IMG/VR virus record: IMGVR_UViG_3300009610_000020
Coordinates: 1-45,202 of that record
Origin: a virus
DNA: 45,202 bases
Direction: 5' to 3' (one strand)
A program made the translations under genes and the position numbers. The number at the start of each line of letters is the position of its first letter. Position 1 is the first letter of the stretch. Shown piece by piece: positions 8,209-16,503 of this stretch. Below the pieces are notes generated by a model. It saw nothing but the letters and a program-made list of their open reading frames with translations, was not told the origin of the DNA and did no database searches.

Positions 8209-10037
8209 CCCGCAGGACCCCTTCGGTTAATGGTTACTCCCATGTTGGGATTGCCACTCGAAGACATTCCTGCAAGGAGTGACATCAGATCTGCACGGCC
8301 GCCAGGACCACGACCAGCCTGCCCCGGCGCGGTGCCCTGAGGCAGTCCTGACTGCTCGAAACCAGGCGGCAGGGCTCCAGGTCCACCCTGTCCCTGATCG
8401 GCCCCCTGAGGGCCCGTAGAAGGCTGTCCTGGCGGTGCTGGTGCTGTCTTTGGTGTGAACGCTGCGAGGATCGCCTCATGCAGAGGCTCACCCTTCTCGC
8501 GAAGCTTGATGATCTGAGCAGCCTCGGTGAGCATCTGCACTGGATCGCCTCCCTGAGAGGCGACTAGTCCAAGCTGCTGCATGTAGGCCATGACGCCCTG
8601 CTTGAGGGAATCACTCAGCTGCTCATTGTCGATCTGCGTTTGCAGCTGCACAATGTCGATGTCCATCGGGAGTTGACGCTGTACAAAGTCGCGAGACACA
8701 AGCTGATCTCCACGGAGCTGGAGGAGAGCGACGATAGCTCGCGCTGGGTCCTGGCCCGCAGCAAATCCATAGGTGATATCGACTGTATGAACACCCTTGA
8801 TGTCCTTCCGTGGAATGTAGGATTCTTCGAATGGTGTTCCGTTGACCATACCACGGATCGTCTTCAGCTCATTGGGCCAAAGCTTCTCGTCCATCTCAAA
8901 GGCAAGCTCGACAGCCACACGCAGTGCTTCGGATGCAACCTGCTGGCCAGTGGTGATGACCATGTTGAAACTACCCATGAGGGCCTGGACACCCTTGCCA
9001 GTGATGATACTGGCATCGATGGAACCAGAACGCGCCTCGTTGTAACGAGTCGCCTTCATCAGTTCCTGCTCATGAAGCTGTTCCTGCTGGAACGCATACT
9101 GAGGCATGTCACGGTTGATGTACTTGACCTTGTCAGGACTGTCAGTCCTGATGATCGCGTCATCACCGAAGGTCATACGCTGTACATCACGAGGAACAGC
9201 GAGAGGTGCACGTACAGCCTTCTCCGTGGCCTCAAGGCCAAGGAGAGCCATCCGACCCTTTGCTAGCTGAACCCAGACGGCATCATCGAATGCACCACGG
9301 ATCTCACGGTCAAAGCCAGGGCGAGTACCGATGGAGATGGTGACCTTGCCCATGGGATTCGGCATGTCACTGATGACAGAGTCAGAGTGGCCAGGGAGAT
9401 ACATGATGATCTGATCAGCGTCAATGTACTTGGCAATCTCGATCTCTCGGGACTCCCAGGAGCCGTCGTTGCCGCCGTTGTTGCCAACCAGAGTTCGCTT
9501 CAGCGCTGGATACTTAGCTACAAGGGTGATCGCCTCTTCATACCACACCTTGGTGTAGGACTTCAGACGCCCGAACAGGTCGAACTCAGGATAGACACCG
9601 ATAGGGTTCTCGACCCTGATAACTGGCATCTTGGCATCAAAGTCCGGCTCTACACAGTAGATGCCCATGCCGTAGGAGTTGTAGCTGTCGCACCACTCAA
9701 CCTGCTTGCCAGAAGGCAAGCCGGAACGCTGTACCCAGTAGTGTGCAATCTTGGTTCGCTTCGCGGAGAACTTCTTGGCAGCAGCGGAAGTGATGACACC
9801 GGAGGAGCAGTTGACCGAAGGCATCACACCCATGGTCTCCGCAATGTCACGTGCGGTCGTGTCGATCAGGTTTGCCACGATGGGCTTAGGCCACGCATCA
9901 GGCATAGCACCCGGCATGATGGTGTCTACGTCGCCAGACCTGATATCACGCAGATCCTTGTTGCGCTGGTCCCTCGACCGTGCGGCAAACCTCAGCTTGG
10001 TAACCTTGTTGGATACCTGATTGATGCTGAGGGCCAT
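8205..10037 (-). CDS. Portal protein
   Basis: 610 residues from the ATG at 10037, which has AAGGA six bases upstream. A TTG two codons earlier is the alternative. The N-terminal half has the portal-like sequence DAWPKPIVANLIDTTARDIA and WCDSYNSYGMGIYCVEPDFD, followed by YPEFDLFGRLKSYTKVWYEE. The C-terminal 120 residues are rich in Gly, Pro and Gln and probably disordered. Portals form the dodecameric ring at one capsid vertex through which DNA enters and leaves. Size and position after the terminase fit. The lysin gene sits between the two, which is unusual. Confidence 0.85.
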   Translation of the reverse strand: MALSINQVSNKVTKLRFAARSRDQRNKDLRDIRSGDVDTIMPGAMPDAWPKPIVANLIDTTARDIAETMGVMPSVNCSSGVITSAAAKKFSAKRTKIAHYWVQRSGLPSGKQVEWCDSYNSYGMGIYCVEPDFDAKMPVIRVENPIGVYPEFDLFGRLKSYTKVWYEEAITLVAKYPALKRTLVGNNGGNDGSWESREIEIAKYIDADQIIMYLPGHSDSVISDMPNPMGKVTISIGTRPGFDREIRGAFDDAVWVQLAKGRMALLGLEATEKAVRAPLAVPRDVQRMTFGDDAIIRTDSPDKVKYINRDMPQYAFQQEQLHEQELMKATRYNEARSGSIDASIITGKGVQALMGSFNMVITTGQQVASEALRVAVELAFEMDEKLWPNELKTIRGMVNGTPFEESYIPRKDIKGVHTVDITYGFAAGQDPARAIVALLQLRGDQLVSRDFVQRQLPMDIDIVQLQTQIDNEQLSDSLKQGVMAYMQQLGLVASQGGDPVQMLTEAAQIIKLREKGEPLHEAILAAFTPKTAPAPPGQPSTGPQGADQGQGGPGALPPGFEQSGLPQGTAPGQAGRGPGGRADLMSLLAGMSSSGNPNMGVTINRRGPAG

Positions 10038-10046
10038 GTGCAATCC

Positions 10047-10868
10047 TTACTTGCCGGTCAGGAGATCCTGATAGTCGGCATAGGAAACAGTGAACGGACC
10101 AGGAACGCCCTTCGAAGTCAGCTTGGCCTCATCCTCGGGGGACTTGATGTGGAGCAGCTTCCGAGGCGCAGTGTCGAGGACCAGGAAGTCACCAGGCCAA
10201 GCGGCTCCCTTGGGGGTCGCCTTGTCAGTCTTGTCAACAGTGATGATCAGCATGTCGGGAACCTTAGTTGAAGTAGTAGCCGGGGGAACAGGCTTGGCAG
10301 GAGTGATCGGACTGGGATACTGGCCGAAGTCTGGAGTATCGGCATAGTCAACATCGGCACCACCGCTGAGGACGGTTCCACCAGTCTGACGGATGTCAGC
10401 ATAGGGAGACCAGTGCCCATTGGACCAGGCTACTGTCTGCCAGAGGAAACCGTATCCGGCCGCATGAGCGGCCTGGATAATCTTGTAACCACCATAGATG
10501 CCGACAAGCTTCTTGTTGATGACTGAGGTGACACCGTCGAAGTAGGCTGAGACTTTGTCCCAGGTGGTGTCCAGGTCTACAGCGAAGTAGATTACGTGAT
10601 CTCCAGGAAGACCAACAGTCTTCCTGTTCGTGACTGCAAGTTCGGCATCCTTGATACCCTGCGACCTGCCCTTGGTGGCATTGCCAGCAGACCCCTCGAA
10701 CACGGTCACAATACCCAGCTTGGCAGCCGCATAGGCTGCAACCTCAGCCTTAGTAATGTTCTTGGTGGGATCTGGGCTGAAGTAGCGAGCTACCCACTTT
10801 GCACCAGTCGCCTTGATCCCGTCCACGTCGGGACGGGCCCATGCGATGTCAATACCCTTGACGGTCAT
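10047..10868 (-). CDS. Endolysin with DUF1906 (glycoside-hydrolase-like) domain
   Basis: 273 residues from the ATG at 10868, which overlaps the terminase stop as TAATG and has AGGATGGGA upstream. A start at 10877 adds three residues. Residues 1-190 match the DUF1906/Rv2525c-like TIM-barrel family: GIDIAW at the start, WVARYFSP, VTVFEGSAGN, YFAVDLD, VGIYGGY, LWQTVAWS and GGADVDYADTPDFGQYP. After a Pro/Thr linker comes a small C-terminal domain of about 75 residues that may bind the cell wall. The probable role is peptidoglycan cleavage at lysis. Its place between terminase and portal, far from the holin-like gene at 33334, is odd. Confidence 0.8.
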   Translation of the reverse strand: MTVKGIDIAWARPDVDGIKATGAKWVARYFSPDPTKNITKAEVAAYAAAKLGIVTVFEGSAGNATKGRSQGIKDAELAVTNRKTVGLPGDHVIYFAVDLDTTWDKVSAYFDGVTSVINKKLVGIYGGYKIIQAAHAAGYGFLWQTVAWSNGHWSPYADIRQTGGTVLSGGADVDYADTPDFGQYPSPITPAKPVPPATTSTKVPDMLIITVDKTDKATPKGAAWPGDFLVLDTAPRKLLHIKSPEDEAKLTSKGVPGPFTVSYADYQDLLTGK

Positions 10869-12826
10869 TAGTCCCATCCTAGTTCGCCACGAGCCATCTG
10901 AGACTGGGCATAGTAGTCAAGGTCAACAGTCATGACCTTCTCTCTGTCACGCAGAGAATGGTAAGGGTTGGCTACGTTGAACATGGTGTCGTTCTCGTCA
11001 ACCAGTTCACGTGCTCGGATCTCAGCAAACCAGAGAGCCATGACAAGGTCGGTCTTGCCCTTGGTCTCCGGAAACCATGTAGTCAGCTGTTCAATGAGTG
11101 CCTTCACTCCCTCCGACCCCGAACGGGTCGGGAGATGAATCAGGTTCTGACCAACCTCATGGGCATCGAACAGCATGCTCATGCTTGCCACACCGAAATC
11201 GACATCCCACTTGTTCTTGCCAGTGAAGTGCTCCTTCAGGAGGCAACCTCTACTACCAAGGAACTGCTTGATATCACGGTTCTGTGTGACCATGAGGTTC
11301 ATGGCGTTCTTCTCGATGCGCCACTCGTTGATCCTGTACCTGACGGTCAGTTCCTTGATCTTGTCAAAGATGTCATCAGGCTTGCAGTGCGACTTGGTCC
11401 ATGCGTCGATGACCCATCGGACACCAGTGTATCTGTCAACAGCCATAACGATCGCTGCACTGTGACCAGTCATTGCGGGATCGAACCCGCCGATGATGTA
11501 GCAACCTTCCATGCCATGTGCACGGTGCCCTGGGGCACCGCCTACGAGAGGGCCGGGCTGGCGCATCCCATCAACGCATCCCACCACCTTCGCAACCGGG
11601 AAAATCGCATCCTCTACCACCTGATCCTGCATATAGACCATAGCCCAGTTGCGAGGGCTCATCTTGCTGCGCTTCTTGGAAAGCGCAGGACCATGCCACA
11701 TGTCGTACAGACCATCAGCGCCCTGTACGGTGTTCTTCCTTGCATTGAGCGAGACTGGAGGCCGGTTAGTCTTTGGCCACAGCGTCACCCAGTCCTCAGG
11801 CTTGTCAGCGAACTCAAGCACAGCAGGCTGAGTCAGGTAAGTCCAAGGGGCCTCATCATCATCGGCATAATACTCGGGCTTCTGGATCTCACTGTAGAGA
11901 TCAACAGGCTGCAACCGAGTGCCCACCAGAAGGAGCTTGCCGCTAGGGATGGCGATACGAGACTGAATCTCATTCTGAATCCAGTCGATCTGCTTGTCAT
12001 AGTCATGGGCATTGCCCATGTCCACACAGTCATCCATGATGATGAGGTCAGCGCGAGATCCGTAGATCTGACCACGGATACCTACAGCACGAACCGTAGG
12101 AGAGGGCTCACCAGAGTCACGACTGTCACCAGAGACATAGATCTCATTGGCAGTCCAACCTGCTGAGTTTGCATCGAAGCCACCTGGAGGGGCGAAGTCC
12201 TGCTGAAGCTTGGAGTAGGCACTGGAGGTTCCAGTAAGGCGGTCCTTGATGGCCCGCAGGAATCGCTTTGCCATGTCCTGAGTCTTGGACACGATGATGA
12301 TACGGATGTTCGGGTCTTCGCAGATCCGATACGTCACATAGTTGATCGTGATCGTGGTGGACTTGGCGTGCTCCGGTGGAGTGTTGACGATGATGACCTC
12401 AGGCTCACCCTTGCGGTATGTCTGGTTCGGGTGAAGGTTCCTAGGCTCACGATCCTCAAGAAGGTCGATCCACTGGAGGTGATGATTGAACAGCACAGTG
12501 TCGAGATAGTCCCGGCAGAACTCCTCAAAGGTAGGCATACCTTCAGATCGTCCCTCAGTGGGATTCATGGCAATGTGCTTGAGCAGGTCCATCTGCTCAC
12601 GGAAGTTCGCATCTGACTTACGCCAGTATTCGTACGTCTTGTAGTGCAGACCAAGGTCTTCCATAGCGCGAGCTACTGGAATGCCCTTCTTGCGATAATC
12701 AAGAACGATCTGCTTGTTACGACCTGCCTGCTGGGTTGAGCCCTTCTTGCCAATGTCTCGACCAGATACCTGACGAGTGTTGTTCTTGTACTTGCCCTCA
12801 GGGGCAAGAGCACGTTTCGTTACCAT
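10868..12826 (-). CDS. terL: Terminase large subunit (DNA packaging ATPase and nuclease)
   Basis: 652 residues. Residues 30-80 resemble a helix-turn-helix (VARAMEDLGLHYKTYEYWRK), as in terminases with a fused DNA-recognition segment. The ATPase has a Walker A-like TPPEHAKST near 149-157 and Walker B LIIMDDCV with Asp265 and Asp266. The nuclease half has GGFDPAMTG near 447 and LVMALWFAEI near 605. It pumps DNA into the prohead and cuts it. No separate small subunit is visible; the N-terminal helix-turn-helix may replace it. It is first in the late operon, with GGGAG six bases before ATG. Confidence 0.92.
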   Translation of the reverse strand: MVTKRALAPEGKYKNNTRQVSGRDIGKKGSTQQAGRNKQIVLDYRKKGIPVARAMEDLGLHYKTYEYWRKSDANFREQMDLLKHIAMNPTEGRSEGMPTFEEFCRDYLDTVLFNHHLQWIDLLEDREPRNLHPNQTYRKGEPEVIIVNTPPEHAKSTTITINYVTYRICEDPNIRIIIVSKTQDMAKRFLRAIKDRLTGTSSAYSKLQQDFAPPGGFDANSAGWTANEIYVSGDSRDSGEPSPTVRAVGIRGQIYGSRADLIIMDDCVDMGNAHDYDKQIDWIQNEIQSRIAIPSGKLLLVGTRLQPVDLYSEIQKPEYYADDDEAPWTYLTQPAVLEFADKPEDWVTLWPKTNRPPVSLNARKNTVQGADGLYDMWHGPALSKKRSKMSPRNWAMVYMQDQVVEDAIFPVAKVVGCVDGMRQPGPLVGGAPGHRAHGMEGCYIIGGFDPAMTGHSAAIVMAVDRYTGVRWVIDAWTKSHCKPDDIFDKIKELTVRYRINEWRIEKNAMNLMVTQNRDIKQFLGSRGCLLKEHFTGKNKWDVDFGVASMSMLFDAHEVGQNLIHLPTRSGSEGVKALIEQLTTWFPETKGKTDLVMALWFAEIRARELVDENDTMFNVANPYHSLRDREKVMTVDLDYYAQSQMARGELGWD

Positions 12827-13043
12827 GTCTGACTCCCATTGCCATTAGTGTGCACTAGTTGCCAAAGAGCGAAGCTCGGCAGTGTATGCACAAGCGATGG
12901 CAGTAACCGGAACAAGAACTATCCGGGGGAATGATTCCCAAATGAAAGAAGGGACCATGAGAGGAGCCCCTTAGGGCTCCCTACCATGCTGAGAATATGG
13001 TACGGATAATACCTTATCAGCCCGGATTATAATGCTATATGTA

Positions 13044-13176
13044 GCAGCCCCTTAAGGGCTGCATTATATGATGATACATTTCTATATATATTGGGAATCC
13101 TAAGGGATTCCCATACAGTATAACACCAGTGTAATTGTTTATCACTTAACCCATTTCCTAGGGGAAATGGATTATA
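13044..13176 (-). promoter_or_regulatory. Candidate late promoter array: -10 boxes abutting hairpins
   Basis: On the minus strand three -10-like boxes are each followed at 0 to 4 bases by a perfect short hairpin. TATAAT at 13171-13176 precedes the hairpin 13151-13170. TATACT at 13117-13122 precedes 13093-13112. TATAAT at 13063-13068 precedes 13044-13062. The stems differ in sequence but share length (7-8 pairs) and 4-5-base loops. They point at the terminase gene about 220-350 bases downstream. No good -35 box is seen, so a helper factor or an AT-rich extended promoter would be needed. Confidence 0.45.
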
Positions 13177-13537
13177 TCGTTCAATGCATTGTTACGAATT
13201 CACAAGATGTACTAGGTTAATGTATAGTAGTATATATACAAGATCTTGTTATCACCCTGTCTAAGTGGTGTTCCGGGACCTTCTGCAACAGCTCCAGGGA
13301 AAATTTTACCTTCAATGTGACGAACATCACACTCCTGGAGGGTCATATGAAGATCATCTACACTCTACGTAACCAGTCATAATCAAAATGTAATACCCTC
13401 CCAGGGGACAGTTTATCCTGAGAAATTAAATTAGACTCACGAGTCCGAGTCCGATCGGAGTTTAAAAATGCCCGGGTTTGTCCTAGTTTGGTCGCGATTA
13501 TATGTACACACATGGAATGAATTGCAAAGGCATTGGA

Positions 13538-13719
13538 ATGTGTGCAAACAATAGCCATGCATAGGCATTCTCTGTGCGTGCACTAATGAATGTGAATAGA
13601 TATGAATTGATTCGTATGTATATGCATGCGTGTGCATTGATATGCTGAGCAGATGATTGATATGGTCAAGCTTCATTCACATATGTGAACGACAATCATG
13701 TATGGGAACCGTGCGTGCA
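13538..13719. other. Candidate replication origin with GTGCGTGCA-like iterons
   Basis: Four related nonamers occur on the plus strand: ATGTGTGCA (13538-13546), GTGCGTGCA (13574-13582), GCGTGTGCA (13628-13636) and GTGCGTGCA (13711-13719). They lie in non-coding DNA next to an AT-rich stretch and a 14-base palindrome at 13676-13689. Iterons beside AT-rich DNA are typical of origins. Spacing is irregular and there is no initiator gene nearby, so this is only a candidate. Confidence 0.3.
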
Positions 13720-13912
13720 CCACCTAGCCCATGGTCACAGTCCGGCAACAGCACTGGACATGCACTCACCACATGTGCTAGCACGCGCAGGCGTGCTCAT
13801 CTATGGACACGTGCACTGATCACCGCTACCATCACGTGACCTGTCCGTGTCCTTGCCGTGCTGTACCCGCGCGTCTGACACGAGGATGGTTGTCATCAGA
13901 AGGAAGCACGGC

Positions 13913-13925
13913 GAACACAGCGAAC
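13913..13925. repeat. 13-base direct repeat, copy 1 (copy 2 at 14313-14325)
   Basis: GAACACAGCGAAC occurs here and again exactly 400 bases downstream at 14313-14325. Both are preceded by ACGG within a few bases. The second copy lies just upstream of the rRNA-like leader, so the repeats may mark two early promoters or a protein-binding site. No -10/-35 pair of good quality is visible at either. Confidence 0.4.
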
Positions 13926-14363
13926 GGTGATCAGCCGCAAGACAGAGGGTTGACTTACTCAGTAACGGTGTGCCAAGCTTTCCTCACCGCCCCACAAGAT
14001 CGCAGCAAGGCTCACTCGCTAACGGCTTCGGCCGGAGTGACCAACTGAGTGAATGAGGGGCACGGGCAGGACAGTGAGATCAGTTGCCACGGTAGGCCAT
14101 ACAGCGCCAAAGGGTAATTCCCGCGGAAGTGCGTCAGTCGAATCGTGGAACCCTCCGAATCTGCCTCAGGTGGTCCATTGGTCCACATGGGATATGAAGC
14201 TGGGCAGTTCCTGTGTCCACCGGCTCTCATGTGCATTCCATAATCACCTGGCAGCTTGACAGCAACACCAAACACTGCAAGACTCGCATCACAGCAAGCC
14301 ACTGGGGCCACGGAACACAGCGAACCTTAAGCGACTGTGTATACGATCCGGATGGACTGCACC

Positions 14364-14422
14364 TTGAGAACTCAATAATGAGCAGCTAGTCATCAATCAT
14401 CCGTGCCCCTTGTGGGGGCACG
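14364..14422 (+). promoter_or_regulatory. rRNA-like antitermination leader (boxA plus GC hairpin)
   Basis: TTGAGAACTCAAT at 14364-14376 matches the boxA region I know from actinobacterial rRNA leaders (mycobacterial TTTGAGAACTCAATAG). It is followed by a perfect GC-rich stem, CGTGCCCC with GGGGCACG (14402-14422), as in rRNA leaders where a GC hairpin lies downstream. In rRNA operons boxA loads NusB/NusE and makes polymerase resist terminators. Here it would let early transcription pass the many hairpins downstream. A weak TGTGTATACG sequence just upstream (about 14336-14345) could be an extended -10. Confidence 0.6.
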
Positions 14423-14695
14423 CAATGAGTGTGACAGAGCCGAAAACCTCAACTGGCCACACGGTCAGCGGCAGAGTAGGCGAACCACTCTAGGTGACTA
14501 GTATTCTCTCTCTTTCCCTGCAAGGGGGATGAGCAGACAGCGAGATCGACTCACCAGTGTGAATCAGTTGTCACCTCTCAACGATGTGGCATAGGAGAAT
14601 CCTGGTGGGAGTCGCAAGACTCAAGAGGCATGAATCACTGTCCGTTCTTCCTCCGGACCACTCAAACGTGTGTGTTGAGTGGTTGGGGAGAGATG

Positions 14696-14887
14696 ATGAA
14701 GTACACAATCAACTGGTCCAAGGGTGGCTACAGCCACACGGTGTACAGTGACAGCTGCAACGGTGCTGTGCATGCTGCTGAGGCCATTTCCAAGGACACT
14801 CGTGTCGTCGCAGTCAACACTGAGACGGGCGCTGAGCGCCTGTACGTTGACGGCCTGATGCAGTGGACGGACAGTGATTTCCTGTGA
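14696..14887 (+). CDS. First early gene, small unknown protein
   Basis: 63 residues starting MKYTINWSKGGYSHTVYS. I chose the second of two adjacent ATG codons because GGGGAG lies at the best distance. A longer frame from 14630 has no ribosome site. The sequence alternates polar and hydrophobic residues, as in a small beta-rich protein, and has no recognised domain. An eight-pair hairpin (CCACTCAA with TTGAGTGG, 14658-14682) sits directly before the ribosome site, the pattern seen before the other early genes. The stop overlaps the next start. Confidence 0.7.
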   Translation: MKYTINWSKGGYSHTVYSDSCNGAVHAAEAISKDTRVVAVNTETGAERLYVDGLMQWTDSDFL

Positions 14888-15204
14888 CTATCGTGTATTA
14901 CGGTGGACGTGAACAGCATCTCGGCAGTGAGCAACTGTACCGGCATGTGAAGGCTATCGACGCCTACAACAGGACCGGCAAGGGTGTGATGGACATCACT
15001 GATGATGTCGCACAGACCATCGCTGCGATGTGGCACTCGCCCAATGGCGAGTCAACCTGGCTGAGCACCCGTGGCATTGTCACGGAAGCCATGACCATCG
15101 GTGACTTCTGCACTGAGAAGGAATACAGTGAGCTGTCCACTGAGGACACGCTGCTGATTGACTATCTTCAGAGCTACATCGAGAACAAGCAGGAGCGGGC
15201 ATGA
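14884..15204 (+). CDS. Early protein of unknown function, 106 residues
   Basis: Starts at a GTG overlapping the previous stop (GTGA). Sequence MTIVYYGGREQHLGSEQLYR, then helical and acidic toward the end (TEDTLLIDYLQSYIENKQ). No metal-binding or catalytic motif was recognised. It is coupled on both sides: its stop overlaps the ATG of the next gene. Early position suggests a host-takeover protein, but nothing in the sequence shows a target. A perfect hairpin, ACTCGCC-CAAT-GGCGAGT (15035-15052), lies within it. Confidence 0.7.
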   Translation: MTIVYYGGREQHLGSEQLYRHVKAIDAYNRTGKGVMDITDDVAQTIAAMWHSPNGESTWLSTRGIVTEAMTIGDFCTEKEYSELSTEDTLLIDYLQSYIENKQERA

Positions 15205-15413
15205 GCAGGACTGTACTGTTTGTGCATCACTGCGACCGGTGTGGGGTGGAGTTCGACCCCAATCCCCACTGGAACACCCCCATGATCGCTTCGCTGAGTT
15301 ACATGGTGAAGCGCAACGGCAGTGGCACCAAGATTCATGGTGAAGAGAAGGAATTCTGTCAGGACTGCTCTGGCAAGTTCCTCAAGTTCATGAAGAGTAA
15401 GCTTGAAGTGTAG
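15201..15413 (+). CDS. Small early zinc-binding protein
   Basis: 70 residues. HHCDRCGVEFDPNPHWN near residue 9 and EFCQDCSGKFLKFM near 51 give two CxxC pairs, a likely zinc ribbon. The basic C-terminus (FMKSKLEV) could touch nucleic acid. It overlaps the previous gene as ATGA. It ends in TAG, which is the first codon of a 58-base repeat that leads into the next gene. Confidence 0.75.
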   Translation: MSRTVLFVHHCDRCGVEFDPNPHWNTPMIASLSYMVKRNGSGTKIHGEEKEFCQDCSGKFLKFMKSKLEV

Positions 15414-15468
15414 GTGAACAGCATGGTTCACACAATGTGTGAGCTGTGTGGTCTACCTAGACCAATCA
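15411..15468 (+). repeat. 58-base leader repeat, copy 1, with tandem hairpins
   Basis: Identical to 16673-16730. It contains the hairpins GTGAAC-AGCATG-GTTCAC (15414-15431), ACAC-AAT-GTGT, and GGTCT-ACCT-AGACC (15450-15463), then leads to GGGAGAGAG and the ATG at 15483. The stop codon TAG of the upstream gene forms its first three bases in both copies although the two upstream genes differ. It therefore behaves as a mobile or recombined leader cassette. Confidence 0.85.
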
Positions 15469-15482
15469 CAAGGGAGAGAGAA

Positions 15483-15908
15483 ATGAACAAGGACATTGCT
15501 GGCCGTTGGGTTGCCGCTCTCAGGAGCGGCGAATACCAGCAGGGTACCACCGAGCTGGAAAACATCTCGTTCGTGGACGGCAAGAGCACGTTCTGCTGTC
15601 TCGGCGTGCTGTCGCACATCGCCTACAGTGAGGGTGTGTGCGATCGGTCGGAAACCGATCGCGGCTACGCTCGCTACACCGACACTTTCGAGGAGTGGCA
15701 GTCATCCATCCTGCCCGTGCCCGTTCGCATCTGGTCGGGTATGCATGACCAGTACGGCACCCTGATCGAGGGTGACAGTCGATCGCTCACCGCCATGAAC
15801 GATGGTGGTGAAGAGTGGGACAAGGAGGCGCACGAGTACGTCATGCTCGGACCCCTGTCCTTCGCTGAGATCGCCGACTATATCGAGGCGAACTGGGAAC
15901 AGCTGTAG
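15483..15908 (+). CDS. Early protein with FCCLGVL motif, paralogue 1 of 3
   Basis: 141 residues from the ATG preceded by GGGAGAGAG. The open frame back to 15414 runs through the leader repeat and is not used here. MNKDIAGRWVAALRSGEYQQ, then FCCLGVLSHIA near residue 37, and a C-terminal LSFAEIADYIEANW. This arrangement is shared with 17582-18004 and the truncated copy at 16731. It belongs to a family that I have seen often in phages but whose function I do not know. The Cys pair could bind metal. An eight- to nine-pair intragenic hairpin lies at 15640-15662. Confidence 0.75.
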   Translation: MNKDIAGRWVAALRSGEYQQGTTELENISFVDGKSTFCCLGVLSHIAYSEGVCDRSETDRGYARYTDTFEEWQSSILPVPVRIWSGMHDQYGTLIEGDSRSLTAMNDGGEEWDKEAHEYVMLGPLSFAEIADYIEANWEQL

Positions 15909-15926
15909 TACATGACCACCTATGGT

Positions 15927-16027
15927 GCTCAGCCTAAGCTGAGCATTGTAGCGGCATCATGTGCCGGACGATGAAGGCTGTAGGTTTGTTCTCAAACCTA
16001 CTCCAATTGCTTTCAGGTAAAGCAATT
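15927..16027 (+). promoter_or_regulatory. Four-hairpin early leader
   Basis: Four perfect hairpins in a row: GCTCAG/CTGAGC (15927-15944), CGGCA/TGCCG (15952-15966), GTAGGTTTG-TTCT-CAAACCTAC (15980-16001, nine pairs) and AATTGCTTT-CAGGT-AAAGCAATT (16005-16027, nine pairs). The last ends two bases before GGGAGAGAG, the ribosome site of the gene at 16040. The sequence differs from the other early leaders, yet the layout of stacked stems then ribosome site is the same. Confidence 0.7.
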
Positions 16028-16039
16028 AGGGAGAGAGAA

Positions 16040-16276
16040 ATGGCCGAAGGGTATATCCCCATCAAGGCAGAGGATCTTCACCCCGGATACGTGGTGCTGA
16101 TTCCTCCGGCCAGTGGTAGGCACCGCACTCGCGGTGCCATTGATGGGTCATCTCACATGACTGTTCGTGAGGTGACCATCGATACCGCTGGGCTGGGGTA
16201 TGTCGAGGTCACGTTCACTGACTGTTCCATGGTCGTGCGACGTGACCTCAGGGTGAACGTGGTGGTCCACCGGTGA
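16040..16276 (+). CDS. Small early protein, beta-rich, unknown function
   Basis: 78 residues from the ATG after GGGAGAGAGAA. MAEGYIPIKAEDLHPGYVVL, then alternating hydrophobic strands (MTVREVTIDTAG, YVEVTFTDCSMVV, LRVNVVVHR) that suggest a small barrel. No catalytic motif recognised. Its stop overlaps the GTG of the next gene. The longer frame from 15959 would run through the leader hairpins and is rejected. Confidence 0.7.
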   Translation: MAEGYIPIKAEDLHPGYVVLIPPASGRHRTRGAIDGSSHMTVREVTIDTAGLGYVEVTFTDCSMVVRRDLRVNVVVHR

Positions 16277-16503
16277 TAACACGTTCGATGGTCACCCTGG
16301 GCAAGCGATGCAACAACGACAAGCGTTGGGTCACCATGAAGGTTGGTGGTCAACGTATTGGTGTCATCGTAAAGTCCAGGAAAAGAAGCACTGAGTATCT
16401 GTGGCGTGAACTGGGCTTCGACACAAAGTGGAGCCGTGCCAGCGGCGACAGTGAGGCGCTTGCACGCCTCCTTCTCCGAATCAATGGGGGACACAGTGGA
16501 TGA
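16273..16503 (+). CDS. Small basic early protein, unknown function
   Basis: 76 residues from a GTG overlapping the previous stop. Rich in Lys and Arg in the first 50 residues (TLGKRCNNDKRWVTMKVGG, KSRKRSTEYLWRELGF), so nucleic-acid binding is possible. The last third is helical (SEALARLLLRING). No recognised domain. It overlaps the next gene by a few bases. Confidence 0.6.
   Translation: MITRSMVTLGKRCNNDKRWVTMKVGGQRIGVIVKSRKRSTEYLWRELGFDTKWSRASGDSEALARLLLRINGGHSG

Larger units (their letters stand above)
12827..14695. other. 1.87-kb non-coding divide between late and early transcription
   Basis: No convincing gene. The open frames are short, lack ribosome sites and have odd composition. Bases 12960-13260 are AT-rich and carry four short perfect hairpins (12963-12980, 13044-13062, 13093-13112, 13151-13170). 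Bases 13440-13730 hold GTGCGTGCA-like repeats and the palindrome TTCACATATGTGAA (13676-13689). Bases 13900-14330 contain a 13-base direct repeat, and 14364-14422 an rRNA-like leader. Late transcription leaves leftward and early transcription rightward, so promoters and probably the replication origin lie here. Confidence 0.8.

Noticed and set aside
12963-13170. CRISPR-like array of palindromes
   Set aside because: The stems differ in sequence and spacing, so they are not repeats with spacers.
13437-13676. 79-codon minus-strand frame in the non-coding divide
   Set aside because: His/Ser/Tyr-rich translation of alternating TG/CA repeats, no ribosome site; more likely part of an origin-like region.
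13803-14048. 81-codon plus-strand frame in the non-coding divide
   Set aside because: No ribosome site, odd composition, and upstream of the rRNA-like leader.
14256-14284. TTGACA with AAGACT 17 bases later as an early promoter
   Set aside because: The -35 box is perfect but the -10 is poor; it may be chance and was not listed as a feature.
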